A stretch of 64,000 nt of DNA from Massilia sp. BSC265 (lineage in GTDB: Bacteria > Pseudomonadota > Gammaproteobacteria > Burkholderiales > Burkholderiaceae_D): positions 1-64,000 of the forward strand of contig NZ_JPXI01000029.1 in the NCBI RefSeq assembly GCF_000740675.1. The letters run 5' to 3'. Below are positions 36,625 through 45,182 of the stretch, piece after piece (within the stretch, counting starts at the first letter, position 1; the number at the start of each line of letters is the position of its first letter). The translations under genes and the position numbers were made by a program. Under the pieces are notes generated by a model. The model worked only from the letters and a program-made list of their open reading frames with translations. It searched no databases and was not told where the DNA came from.

Positions 36625-38214
36625 ATGCGCTTCGGTATCGCAGCGTGGGCGGCCATCGGTCTGTCCTGCGCAATCACCGCCGCGGCGGGCGAGTACAGGA
36701 ATCCCGTCATCGCGGGCTTCCATCCCGACCCCAGCATTTGCCGGGACGGCGAGGACTACTACCTCGCCACCAGCACCTTCGAGTACTTCCCGGGGGTGCC
36801 GATCTACCATAGCAAGGACCTGGTCAACTGGCGCCTCGCCGGCCATGCGCTCGACCGCCCCAGCCAGCTGCCGCTCGCGGGCCAGAAGAGTTCGATGGGC
36901 ATCTTCGCCCCGACGCTGCGCTGCGGGAACGGCCATTTCTACATGATCACCACCAACGTCACGGGTGGTGGCAACTTCATCGTCCACGCCACCAATCCGG
37001 CCGGCCCCTGGTCGGAGCCGGTGTGGATCAAGGACGTGCAGGGGATCGATCCCTCGCTGTTCTTCGACGACGACGGCAAGGTTTATCTGACCTACCAGGA
37101 TGGCGGCGAGCGCGGCGGCATCGGCCAGGTCGAGATCGACGTCGCCACCGGCCAGCTCAAGGGCAAGCCGCGCCGCATCTGGAACGGCCTCGGGGGTGTC
37201 TGGCCCGAAGGGCCGCACCTGTACAAGATCAAGGGCTGGTATTACCTGCTGCATGCGGAAGGCGGCACCTCCTACGGTCACGTCGTGATCCTGGCCCGTT
37301 CGCGCTCGCCCTGGGGGCCCTTCGAGGGGGCGCCCGACAACCCCATCCTGACCCACCGCGACCGCCCGGACCTGCTCCTGCAGGCGCTCGGCCACGCCGA
37401 CCTGGTGCAGACGCCCGAGGGCAAGTGGTTCATGGTGCTGCTGGGGGTGCGCCACCTGAAGCACAAGCACCACCTCGGGCGGGAAACCTTGCTGGCGCCG
37501 GTCGAATGGACCGGGGACGGCTGGCTCAGGATCAATGGCGGCGCGCCGCTGGCAGAGAAGATGACGGCGGCGGGCCTGCCTGCGCCGCACCCATGGCCTG
37601 CACCGGCAGCGCGTGACGATTTCGGTGCCCGCAAGCTGGGCGGCGAGTGGATCTTCCTGCGCGGACCGGCCGAGGACCTGTGGTCGCTCCGGGAGCGGCC
37701 GGGCTTCCTGCGCCTGAAGGGCAGCAAGCTGTCGCTGCTTGATATCGGCACGCCCGCTTTCGTCGGCAAGCGCCAGGCGCACCTGGACATGCGCGCGTCC
37801 ACGCTGCTCGACTTCACGCCGCGTGGGAACGGCCAGCAGGCCGGGCTGGCGCTGCGCATGAACGAGGACAACCACTATCAGCTGCTCGTTGCCGGGACCG
37901 GCAAGGGGCGCGTGGTCCGGCTCGTCACGCGGGTGAAAGGCGCGAGCACGGTGGTGCGCGAAGCGCCCCTGGGCGCGGGCAAGGTGGAGCTGATCGTGCG
38001 CGCTTCGCCGGAGCGCTATGTCTTCGGTTACCGGAGCGGCAGCCGTGAAGTCGCCGACTTCGGCAGCGCCCCGACAAGCCCGCTCAGTTCCGAAGACGCG
38101 GGCGGCTTCACCGGCGTGGTGCTCGGGATGGTGGCCCACAGTGCCGACGGCTCCCCCATGCCGCCGGCGGACTTCGACTGGTTCGACTACCGGCCGGTCG
38201 AGGGGAACAGATAA
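36625..38214 (+). CDS. GH43 beta-xylosidase/arabinofuranosidase, secreted
   Basis: A 529-residue two-domain enzyme. Signal peptide (cut near residue 21), GH43 propeller to about 315, then a beta-sandwich of the DUF1349/XynB C-terminal type from DDFGARKLGGEW on. Catalytic residues: Asp in FHPDPSICRDG, Asp in GIDPSLFFDDDG, Glu in WPEGPHLYKI. Wording matches the GH43 subfamilies 11/12-like beta-xylosidases. AAAGGAG precedes the ATG. It is the first gene of an operon with GH3 and a carbohydrate esterase, suited to xylo-oligosaccharide breakdown. Confidence 0.9.
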   Translation: MRFGIAAWAAIGLSCAITAAAGEYRNPVIAGFHPDPSICRDGEDYYLATSTFEYFPGVPIYHSKDLVNWRLAGHALDRPSQLPLAGQKSSMGIFAPTLRCGNGHFYMITTNVTGGGNFIVHATNPAGPWSEPVWIKDVQGIDPSLFFDDDGKVYLTYQDGGERGGIGQVEIDVATGQLKGKPRRIWNGLGGVWPEGPHLYKIKGWYYLLHAEGGTSYGHVVILARSRSPWGPFEGAPDNPILTHRDRPDLLLQALGHADLVQTPEGKWFMVLLGVRHLKHKHHLGRETLLAPVEWTGDGWLRINGGAPLAEKMTAAGLPAPHPWPAPAARDDFGARKLGGEWIFLRGPAEDLWSLRERPGFLRLKGSKLSLLDIGTPAFVGKRQAHLDMRASTLLDFTPRGNGQQAGLALRMNEDNHYQLLVAGTGKGRVVRLVTRVKGASTVVREAPLGAGKVELIVRASPERYVFGYRSGSREVADFGSAPTSPLSSEDAGGFTGVVLGMVAHSADGSPMPPADFDWFDYRPVEGNR

Positions 38215-38222
38215 GCATCGAA

Positions 38223-38242
38223 CGCCGGCCCGTCGGCCGGCG
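38223..38242 (+). other. Intra-operon GC hairpin
   Basis: CGCCGGCC-CGTC-GGCCGGCG is a perfect 8-bp stem with a tetraloop between the GH43 and GH3 genes. There is no T run, so it probably stabilises or separates messages rather than ending transcription. Confidence 0.4.
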
Positions 38243-38277
38243 CGCAGCACACAACAAGAAATCAATCAGGAGACATC

Positions 38278-40548
38278 ATGCATCGCAAGAACCCGACCGT
38301 TGCCGCCGCGCGCACGGCCCTCGTCGCGGCCATCGCCGCCGCCTTCCCGCTGTTCGCCCCGGGCGCCTCTGCCGCGCCCGAGCCGGCAGAACCTGCCCAG
38401 AAGCCCTGGCTCAATCCTTCCCTGGACGCCGACCGGCGCGCCCGCCTGGCCGTGCAGGCCATGACCCAGCAGGAGAAGCTGCGCTGGGTCTTCGGCTACT
38501 TCGGCAACGACCTCGGCGGCAAGAGCAAGAAGCATCCGGACGCCCTGCACCAATCGGCCGGTTATATCCCGGGAACGCCGCGCCTGGGCCTGCCGGCCCT
38601 GTTCGAAACCGACGCGGCCCAGGGCGTGGCGTCGCAGGCCGGCCCGAACGTGCGCGAGCGCACCGCCTTGCCGTCCGGCCTGATGACGGCTTCGACCTGG
38701 GACCCCAAGGTTGCCTATGCGGGCGGCGCCATGATCGGCTCGGAGGCGCGCGCGTCCGGCTTCAACGTGATGCTGGCAGGGGGCGTCAACCTGCAGCGCG
38801 AGCCGCGCAACGGCCGCAACTTCGAGTACCTGGGCGAGGACCCGCTGCTGGCAGGCACCATGGCCGGCCACGCCATCAAGGGCGTGGAGTCGAACAAGAT
38901 CATCTCGACGCTGAAGCACTTCGTGCTGAACGGCCAGGAGACCGGCCGCTTCGAACTGGATGCGCGCATCGACAAGGCGGCGCTGCGCATGTCGGACCTG
39001 CTGGCGATGGAACTGGCGCTGGAACTGTCCGACGCCGGCTCGGTCATGTGCGCCTACAACCGCCTGAACGGCCCCTACACCTGCGAGGATCCCTGGCTGC
39101 TCAACGGGGTGCTCAAGCGCGACTGGGGTTTCCGCGGCTACGTGATGTCCGACTGGGGCGCCACCCACAGCACCGTGGCCGCCGCCAACGCGGGCCTGGA
39201 CCAGCAGTCCGGCCATGAATTCGACAAGTCGCCGTACTTCGGCGGCGCGCTGGAAGAAGCCGTCAAGACCGGGGCCGTGCCGCAGGCGCGCCTGGACGAC
39301 ATGGCCTACCGCATCGTGCGCACCATGTTCGCCAAGGGCGTGGTCGACCATCCCGTCAAGCCGGGCGGCGTCATCGACTTCGCCGCCAACGGCGCGGTCA
39401 GCCGCCAGACGGCGGAAGAGGGCATGGTCCTGCTGAAGAACGAAGGCCGCATCCTGCCGCTCGCGAAGACCGTACGCACCATCGCCGTCATCGGCGGGCA
39501 CGCGGACGTCGGTGTGCTGTCGGGCGGCGGCTCGTCCCAGGTGTACCCTGTGGGCGGCATCGCGGTCAAGGGCCTGAAGCCGGATACCTGGCCCGGCCCG
39601 GTGGTCTACTATCCGTCCTCGCCGCTGCGTGCGATCCAGGCCCAGGCGCCGAACGCGAAGGTCGTGTTCGACGACGGTACCGATCCTGCCCGCGCCGCGC
39701 GCGTGGCAGCCGGGGCCGACGTCGCCCTGGTCTTCGCCACCCAGTGGATCGGCGAGGCCAACGACGCCCAGACCCTGGCACTGCCGGACCGCCAGGACGA
39801 GCTGATCGGCACGGTGGCGGGCGCGAATCCGCGCACCGTCGTCGTGCTCGAGACCGGCGGCCCGGTCACCATGCCCTGGCTGGCTCGCGTCCCGGCCGTG
39901 TTGCAAGCCTGGTATCCGGGCACCAGCGGCGGCGAGGCGATCGCCAACGTGCTGTTCGGCGCGGTCAACCCCTCCGGCCACCTGCCGGCCACCTTCCCGG
40001 CCTCCGAGCAGCAGTTGCCGCGCCCGAAACTCGACGGCGACCCGAAGGTCCCCGAGCTGCAGTTTGCCGTCGACTACCATGAAGGCGCGGCGGTCGGCTA
40101 CAAGTGGTTCGACCTGAAGGGCCACAAGCCGCTGTTCCCGTTCGGGCACGGCCTGTCCTACACCACCTTCGCCTACTCGGCCCTAGCCGGCCAGGTGAAG
40201 GACGGCCGGCTCCACGTGCGCTTCAAGGTGACCAACACCGGGAACCTGGCGGGCAAGGACGTGCCGCAGGTGTATGCCGCGCCGCTGTCCACCAAGTGGG
40301 AAGCGCCGAAGCGCCTGGCGGCCTGGAGCAAGGTGGCGCTGCAACCGGGCGAGACGAAGGAAGTCGAGGTCGCGGTGGAGCCGCGCGTGCTGGCCATGTT
40401 CGACGAGAAGTCGCGCACCTGGCGCCGGCCGCAGGGCAAGGTCCGCCTGACGCTGGCCGAGGATGCCGCCGGCACGGGCGCCACCAGCGTGACGGTCGAC
40501 CTGCCCGCCAGCACGCTGGATGTCCGCGGTCGCCCGCGTGCACGCTGA
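38278..40548 (+). CDS. Glycoside hydrolase family 3, beta-glucosidase/xylosidase, exported
   Basis: A 756-residue GH3 with a signal peptide (AAIAAAFPLFAPGASA). The N-terminal barrel has GRNFEYLGEDPLLAG, STLKHFVLNGQE with the substrate-binding Lys-His, and the nucleophile Asp in GYVMSDWGATHS. The C-terminal alpha/beta sandwich and a fibronectin-like domain (LFPFGHGLSYTTFAYS onward) follow. GH3 members of this build remove terminal beta-glucose or beta-xylose; the operon favours xylo-oligosaccharides, but beta-glucosidase is equally possible. AGGAGAC lies ahead of the ATG. Confidence 0.92.
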   Translation: MHRKNPTVAAARTALVAAIAAAFPLFAPGASAAPEPAEPAQKPWLNPSLDADRRARLAVQAMTQQEKLRWVFGYFGNDLGGKSKKHPDALHQSAGYIPGTPRLGLPALFETDAAQGVASQAGPNVRERTALPSGLMTASTWDPKVAYAGGAMIGSEARASGFNVMLAGGVNLQREPRNGRNFEYLGEDPLLAGTMAGHAIKGVESNKIISTLKHFVLNGQETGRFELDARIDKAALRMSDLLAMELALELSDAGSVMCAYNRLNGPYTCEDPWLLNGVLKRDWGFRGYVMSDWGATHSTVAAANAGLDQQSGHEFDKSPYFGGALEEAVKTGAVPQARLDDMAYRIVRTMFAKGVVDHPVKPGGVIDFAANGAVSRQTAEEGMVLLKNEGRILPLAKTVRTIAVIGGHADVGVLSGGGSSQVYPVGGIAVKGLKPDTWPGPVVYYPSSPLRAIQAQAPNAKVVFDDGTDPARAARVAAGADVALVFATQWIGEANDAQTLALPDRQDELIGTVAGANPRTVVVLETGGPVTMPWLARVPAVLQAWYPGTSGGEAIANVLFGAVNPSGHLPATFPASEQQLPRPKLDGDPKVPELQFAVDYHEGAAVGYKWFDLKGHKPLFPFGHGLSYTTFAYSALAGQVKDGRLHVRFKVTNTGNLAGKDVPQVYAAPLSTKWEAPKRLAAWSKVALQPGETKEVEVAVEPRVLAMFDEKSRTWRRPQGKVRLTLAEDAAGTGATSVTVDLPASTLDVRGRPRAR

Positions 40549-40570
40549 TCCTGGCGGAAGAAGAAAACGC

Positions 40571-42496
40571 ATGCGATTACTCATCCTCTCCGCAGCCTTG
40601 CTGACGCAGGCGCTGCCGGTGCTGGCCGCCGACGCCCAATCCCTTCAACTGGACAGCCTGTTCCAGGACCACATGGTTCTGCCGCGCCAGGGCGCGGTCG
40701 TGTCGGGCCGTGCGGCGCCGCGCGTGGCGATCACCGTGAGCGGCTTTGGCGGCGCCTGGAAGACGACCGCCGACGCCGCCGGGCGTTTCAGCGTGACCTT
40801 GCCCAGCCTGCCCGCAGGGCGCACCGATACGCTCGTCGTGGCGAGCGGCAGCGGCCAGCGGGTCTCGCTGGGCGACGTCGTCACCGGCGACGTCTTCCTG
40901 TGCTCGGGCCAGTCGAACATGCAGCTCGCGATCAACCGCGCCCTGAATGCGGACACCGTGATCGGGACATCGAGCAACCCGGACCTGCGCATGGCAACGG
41001 TGGCGGAAGACCCTTCCCCGGCGCCGCGCGCGCGCCTCGCCAAGCCGGTGGCATGGCAGGCCGCGTCACCCCGGACTGTCGGGGACTGGTCGGCAACCTG
41101 CTATTTCTTCGGCAAGGAGCTGCAGCGCAGGCTCAAGCAGCCGATCGGGTTGGTACATGCCTCGCTGGGTGGTTCGAACCTCACGGCCTGGCTGTCGCCG
41201 GCGGCCTCGCTGCCGGACTATGCGCGCGAGCAGGAACTACTCAAGCTGTACGCGGGCGACCCGGCCAAGGCGAGCATTGCCTTCGGCAAGGAGGTCGAAC
41301 ACTGGTGGCAAACCTCCGGCGGCCCGGGCCGGCCCTGGGCTGCCGCGCCGGCGGAACTGGCAAGCTGGCGTGCGGCGCCGGATGTGGCCAAGAACTGGGA
41401 GAACTGGGGCGTGCCCGAGCTGTCCGGGTATGACGGCAGCATCTGGTACGGCGCGACCGCCAGCCTGAGTCCAGGGCAGGCGGCGCAGGGGGCGACGCTC
41501 GAACTGGGGCTGGTCGATGAAGTCGATACCACCTGGGTGAACGGCAAGCCGGTCGGCTTCACCGCCGGCGCCGGCACGGCGCGCGCGTATCCGCTGGCAG
41601 CCGGCACCCTGAAGGCAGGGGACAACACGGTCGTGCTGAATGTGCTGGACTTGTGGAGTTACGGCGGGCTGTACGGCGACCAGCCGCGCCAGCTGCGCTT
41701 TGCCGACGGCGCCGTCGTGCCCCTGCAGGGCTGGCGCTGGCAGTTGCCCCCAGGCGCGAACCGCTATCCGCCGCGCGCGCCCTGGGATGCGATGGCCGGG
41801 GTCAGCGTGCTGTACAACGGCATGATCGCGCCGCTCGGCCGCTTCCCCTTCAAGGGCGCGCTCTGGTACCAGGGCGAGAGCAATGTCGGTTCGCCTTACC
41901 AGGGCCTGCTGGCCCGCCTGTTCCAGGATTGGCGCGGGCAGTTCGGCAACAGCATGGCCTTCGGCGTGGTCCAGTTGGCGAACTTCGGCGCCCGACCGGC
42001 GCAGCCGGTCGAGTCGGGCTGGGCGCGGTTGCGCGAGGACCAGCGCCGCGCGGTGCTGGCCGACCCGAATGCGGTGCTGGCGACGGCGATCGACCTGGGC
42101 GACCCGGCCGACATCCATCCCGCCAACAAGCAGGGCGTCGGCGAACGCCTGGCACGCGCGTTCGCGATCAAGCTGTATGGCCAGCCCGGCAGCGCCAACG
42201 GACCGATGGTGAAGTCGGCCGTCGCTCAGGGGGATGGCGTGGCAGTGGAGTTCGATGGGGTGGAAGGCGCGCTGGTCGCGTATGGCGCCGCGGGCCCGAT
42301 CGGTTTCGAGGTCTGCACGGATGGCGGTTGCCGCTGGACCGAGGCGCGTGTCTCGGGCGCGCAGGTGGTGCTGCCGGGCGCTGCCGATGCTAAGAAGATC
42401 CGCTACTGCTGGGGCGATGCGCCGACCTGCACGCTCTATGACGGCAAGTCCGGCCTGCCAGCGGTGCCCTTCGAGATGGATGTCAAACGCTGGTGA
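40571..42496 (+). CDS. Sialate O-acetylesterase-type SGNH esterase, probable acetylxylan esterase
   Basis: A 641-residue exported protein: signal MRLLILSAALLTQALPVLAA, an N-terminal beta domain (LFQDHMVLPRQGAVVSGRA), then the SGNH core starting CSGQSNMQL with the catalytic Ser. A jelly-roll insertion (about 265-390) interrupts the core before WYQGESNVGSPYQG, and DIHPANKQGVGERLA carries the Asp-x-x-His pair. Named for sialic acid esters, this family also removes acetyl groups from plant xylan, which matches the operon. The start at 40571 follows AGAAGAAA; the longer frame upstream lacks a signal. Confidence 0.88.
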   Translation: MRLLILSAALLTQALPVLAADAQSLQLDSLFQDHMVLPRQGAVVSGRAAPRVAITVSGFGGAWKTTADAAGRFSVTLPSLPAGRTDTLVVASGSGQRVSLGDVVTGDVFLCSGQSNMQLAINRALNADTVIGTSSNPDLRMATVAEDPSPAPRARLAKPVAWQAASPRTVGDWSATCYFFGKELQRRLKQPIGLVHASLGGSNLTAWLSPAASLPDYAREQELLKLYAGDPAKASIAFGKEVEHWWQTSGGPGRPWAAAPAELASWRAAPDVAKNWENWGVPELSGYDGSIWYGATASLSPGQAAQGATLELGLVDEVDTTWVNGKPVGFTAGAGTARAYPLAAGTLKAGDNTVVLNVLDLWSYGGLYGDQPRQLRFADGAVVPLQGWRWQLPPGANRYPPRAPWDAMAGVSVLYNGMIAPLGRFPFKGALWYQGESNVGSPYQGLLARLFQDWRGQFGNSMAFGVVQLANFGARPAQPVESGWARLREDQRRAVLADPNAVLATAIDLGDPADIHPANKQGVGERLARAFAIKLYGQPGSANGPMVKSAVAQGDGVAVEFDGVEGALVAYGAAGPIGFEVCTDGGCRWTEARVSGAQVVLPGAADAKKIRYCWGDAPTCTLYDGKSGLPAVPFEMDVKRW

Positions 42497-42504
42497 CGCC
42501 TCGT

Positions 42505-42529
42505 GTGGCGAACCGATAAAGTTCGCCAC
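42505..42529 (+). terminator. Hairpin ending the xylosidase-esterase operon
   Basis: GTGGCGAAC and GTTCGCCAC form a perfect 9-bp stem around CGATAAA, starting 9 bases after the esterase stop. A T run is missing, so it may act with Rho or as an RNA 3' end. Confidence 0.6.
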
Positions 42530-42558
42530 GAACCAGAAACGTCTGCCACCACAAGCGT

Positions 42559-42625
42559 GAGCGATTGGTGGTACTCCACGGCCTGCAAAGCCGTCTGGAC
42601 GGGTTCGACTCCCGTCATCGCTCCA
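42559..42625 (+). tRNA. tRNA-Cys(GCA)-like gene with shortened D-arm
   Basis: The 3' half is a convincing tRNA: anticodon arm ACGGC-CTGCAAA-GCCGT (anticodon GCA at 42583-42585), T-arm ACGGG-TTCGACT-CCCGT, and an end in T-CCA with U73, the tRNA-Cys discriminator. The 5' half is odd: GAGCGAT pairs with ATCGCTC, but only 12 bases lie between it and the anticodon stem, forming GTGG-TACT-CCAC with no G18-G19 pair, and sharing two bases with the anticodon stem. Total length is 67 nt, and one acceptor base is missing. A strong hairpin follows, so it may be transcribed. It is either a degenerate tRNA-Cys, the residue of a recombination at a tRNA, or a true minimal tRNA. Confidence 0.5.
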
Positions 42626-42628
42626 ATG

Positions 42629-42669
42629 AATAACGATACTGGCCCCTTGTTGGGGCCCGTTTCGTTATT
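42629..42669 (+). terminator. Long hairpin after the tRNA-like gene
   Basis: AATAACGA (42629) pairs with TCGTTATT (42662), and GGCCCC with GGGGCC inside, separated by a 4x4 internal loop and capped by TTGTT. It begins 3 bases after the tRNA CCA end and is the likely terminator of that gene. Confidence 0.7.
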
Positions 42670-42879
42670 GGGCTTCCGACCCTGGCGGATGATGTTCGGC
42701 GGTGACCGGCTTGTGTAATTCATCTTGGCCGGGAGCGCCTTCGGCCAAGCAAGCAGCGCGCGACAAGCGCCGGGCCGCCGCACAGCCACGAAACCGTCTG
42801 CGGTGCCCGATTCAAGACGCTGCTACCGATTCGGGGTACCAGTCGACGCTGCGGTTGCGCTTTTGCTGTTGCAGCGCGC

Positions 42880-44001
42880 TCAAGGCGTCTGACGCCGCAG
42901 CGTGATGCGCGTCAGCTCGGCAGGCACGCCCAGCCGAAGCGCGAAGCCGGGCCACAGAGCGGTGCCATTGTTCAGGTACAGCGTCATGCCGTCGACGTCG
43001 TAGTGGCCAGACACGAAGCCATTGTTGGCCCGTGCCACTACCCGATCGAGCCCGATGATCATGCCGCCATGCGTATGGCCGGATAACTGCAGCGCAACAC
43101 CACGGCTGGCTGAAAAGCGGGCATTCCTGGGCTGGTGATCGAGCAGCACGACCGGCACGCCGGCCGGGGCGCCGCGCAGCGCCGCATCGAGGTCGGGCGC
43201 GGGAGCGCCGGTGCGCGGGGCGGTCACGTCGTTCACGCCGGCGAGCACCAGTTGCCCTGCACCTCGACTGATGATGGTATGGCTATTGTCCAGAGGCCTC
43301 ATGTTGAGCCCCGCAAAATACGCCATCCATGCGCGGTGGTCAAAAAAGTATTCGTGATTACCGGGAATGACCCAGACGCCGTCCGGAGCGCGCAAGTCAC
43401 GCAGCGCGGCCACGTCGGCTTCGCGCTGCGCGACATTGCCATCGATGAGGTCACCGGTGATGACGATCAGGTCCACTCCGAGCGCATTGGCATCATCGAC
43501 GAGCTGGCGCGTCCATGCTGCGTCGAACAGGCGGCTGATGTGCAGGTCGGTCAGGTGCAGTACCCGGTAGCCGTCGAATTCGCGCGGCAAGTCCTTGACT
43601 GTCATCTGTACCTCCTTCAGCGGCGGCGGCTTGATCGCCTGCATGACGCCGAGCGCGGCCAGCAGCATGGCTGCGAGGCCGATCGCACCGCGCAGGCGCG
43701 CAGCGATCGGCACGCGGCGACGCTGGGCCAGTGCGACGAGCAGGGCGCCCACATCGAGCAGCAGCTGGAACACAGCCAGCAGCAATATGGCGCCAAACGC
43801 CCAGTTGAACAGGATGATGAGGGCTCTCGGAAATTCCGGCGAAAACACGCTGCCGGAAGAAAAGCGCGACCACAGGTGATATTGCGAGGCCAGCACCAAC
43901 ACCACGGCGCCAGCCAGCTTTGTGTGCCCGGCCAAGGGCAGCGGCAATAACCAGCGCACCAGCACGACCACGCAGGGCAAACTGAACATCAGATGGAACA
44001 T
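42880..44001 (-). CDS. Membrane-bound metallophosphoesterase
   Basis: A 373-residue protein. The first about 130 residues carry four membrane helices (LMFSLPCVVVLVRWLLPLPL; a stretch near LAGAVVLVLAS; ALIILFNWAFGAILLLAVFQ; AIGLAAMLLAALGVMQAI). A calcineurin-like domain follows with all metal motifs: LTDLHIS, VITGDLIDG, PGNHEYFF and LSGHTHGG. The topology and motifs match YkuE/YaeI-like enzymes that may act on lipid phosphates at the membrane. The frame is open up to 44292 but that part has no family character; the Met at 44001 starts the first helix. It is unrelated to the sugar loci. Confidence 0.85.
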   Translation of the reverse strand: MFHLMFSLPCVVVLVRWLLPLPLAGHTKLAGAVVLVLASQYHLWSRFSSGSVFSPEFPRALIILFNWAFGAILLLAVFQLLLDVGALLVALAQRRRVPIAARLRGAIGLAAMLLAALGVMQAIKPPPLKEVQMTVKDLPREFDGYRVLHLTDLHISRLFDAAWTRQLVDDANALGVDLIVITGDLIDGNVAQREADVAALRDLRAPDGVWVIPGNHEYFFDHRAWMAYFAGLNMRPLDNSHTIISRGAGQLVLAGVNDVTAPRTGAPAPDLDAALRGAPAGVPVVLLDHQPRNARFSASRGVALQLSGHTHGGMIIGLDRVVARANNGFVSGHYDVDGMTLYLNNGTALWPGFALRLGVPAELTRITLRRQTP

Positions 44002-44359
44002 CAGCTGCGCCCCATTCGTTTCCGGTCGCGGCTGGAGTCGGCGGGGTTGCCGTGCGGGGGTGTGGTGGCGCCCGCAGGTAATAAGAGGAAAATACGCATC
44101 ATGCCTTGTATCCGAACTGTCGAACAGGTAAGCATAGCGTAGATTGCGTGAAGGCACGGGCAGCGGTGTGATTCGGTGCGGCACCGCCCAGCACGCGCCG
44201 TCGGCCGGATTCGCCGACATGCTGCAGGCGTGCTCGGGCAGGCAAAGGAACACACGGCCCGGAGGCTGCGCCCACACCCCAGGTTTGTCCACGACGCTTG
44301 CACCCGCTCGATCGATGTAGTAACCGCGCTAGATTCATTCGGGTCCAAGAGGCGTCGCC
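44002..44359. other. Intergenic region between metallophosphoesterase and toxin-antitoxin genes
   Basis: 358 bases between two divergent units. The metallophosphoesterase frame stays open to 44292 on the minus strand but without conserved wording. GCAAGGTAAG-type ribosome sites, clear promoters or repeats were not found, apart from CTCGATCGATG near 44310, a short palindromic stretch ahead of the antitoxin gene that could be its autoregulatory site. Confidence 0.4.
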
Positions 44360-44614
44360 ATGACCATTACCACCATATCAAGCCGCGAGTTCAACCAGGG
44401 CGCGAGCGAGGCAAAGCGTGCTGCAAGCAAGGGGCCGGTGTTCATCACGGACCGCGGCCGACCGGCCCATGTGCTGATGAGCTTCGAGGATTATCAGCGG
44501 CTGACGAAACAACGTCGCAACATTGCCGATGCGCTTGCAATGCCGGGCAGTGCCGACATCGAGTTTGAGCCTGCGCGCGTGACCATCGGGGCACGGCCGG
44601 CTGATTTCTCATGA
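44360..44614 (+). CDS. Antitoxin, Phd/YefM family
   Basis: An 84-residue antitoxin. MTITTISSREFNQGASEAKRAA is the Phd/YefM DNA-binding N-terminus, VFITDRGRPAHVLMSFEDYQRL the conserved beta hairpin and helix; the C-terminal tail should wrap the toxin. It overlaps the toxin gene by 4 bases (ATGA) and should repress the pair's own promoter. Confidence 0.92.
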   Translation: MTITTISSREFNQGASEAKRAASKGPVFITDRGRPAHVLMSFEDYQRLTKQRRNIADALAMPGSADIEFEPARVTIGARPADFS

Positions 44615-45039
44615 TGTTTGTCCTCGACACCCACGTGGTGTCAGAACTCCGCAAGGTGCGCGCAGGCATGGCCGATACAAATGTCACGGCGTGGGCGGAA
44701 AGCGTCGATGCAGCAGACCTCTTTGTGTCGGCTATCACTATCATGGAACTGGAGCTTGGCGTTCTGTCGATTGAGAGAAAGGATGCCACCCAGGGGGCCA
44801 TGTTGCGTTCTTGGCTGGAGCAGCACGTATTGCCAGAGTTCTCGGGACGCACGCTGCCTGTCGATACCGCCGTCGCACAACGCTGCGCCCGGCTGCATGT
44901 CCCCGACAAGCGCGGCGAGCGCGATGCGCTCATCTCCGCAACCGCGCTTGTGCATGGCATGACGGTGGTCACTCGAAACACCGCCGATTTTGATTCCACC
45001 AGGGTGCCCCTCATCAATCCGTGGGAGGTATCGCGGTGA
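44611..45039 (+). CDS. Toxin, VapC-type PIN-domain ribonuclease
   Basis: A 142-residue PIN-domain toxin: acidic residues in FVLDTHVVSEL, TIMELELGVL, RGERDALISATA and TRNTADFDS form the metal site. The usual LDTNV is LDTHV here, an Asn to His change beside the first Asp; its effect is unknown. The translation-coupled partner is the Phd-type antitoxin. PIN toxins of this type cut RNA, often initiator tRNA or rRNA. Confidence 0.92.
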   Translation: MMFVLDTHVVSELRKVRAGMADTNVTAWAESVDAADLFVSAITIMELELGVLSIERKDATQGAMLRSWLEQHVLPEFSGRTLPVDTAVAQRCARLHVPDKRGERDALISATALVHGMTVVTRNTADFDSTRVPLINPWEVSR

Positions 45040-45152
45040 TGGAAATAGCTTCTTCGACAATCTCTGGGTTTTCCGGTTGCAAGTAGCGATAGGAGAGCTT
45101 GCGGCGAACCTCTTATTCATTCTCAGCTAATGCTCGAGAGAAGAACAGACAG

Positions 45153-45170
45153 CCGGGCCGTCGGGCCCGG
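45153..45170 (-). terminator. Possible terminator of the GH1-glk-MFS operon
   Basis: CCGGGCC and GGCCCGG pair around a 4-base loop, 12 bases past the MFS stop codon. On the minus strand it is followed by T-rich CTGTCTGTTCTTCTCTC. Confidence 0.6.
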
Positions 45171-45182
45171 CCGTTACGCCGC

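Noticed and set aside
38266-40149. A 627-codon minus-strand open frame
   Set aside because: Antisense shadow of the GH3 gene; no recognisable domain and no ribosome site.
42629-42669. Long hairpin considered as an integron attC site or IS end
   Set aside because: No integrase, transposase, target duplication or second copy is visible; position 3 bases after a tRNA-like CCA fits a terminator better.
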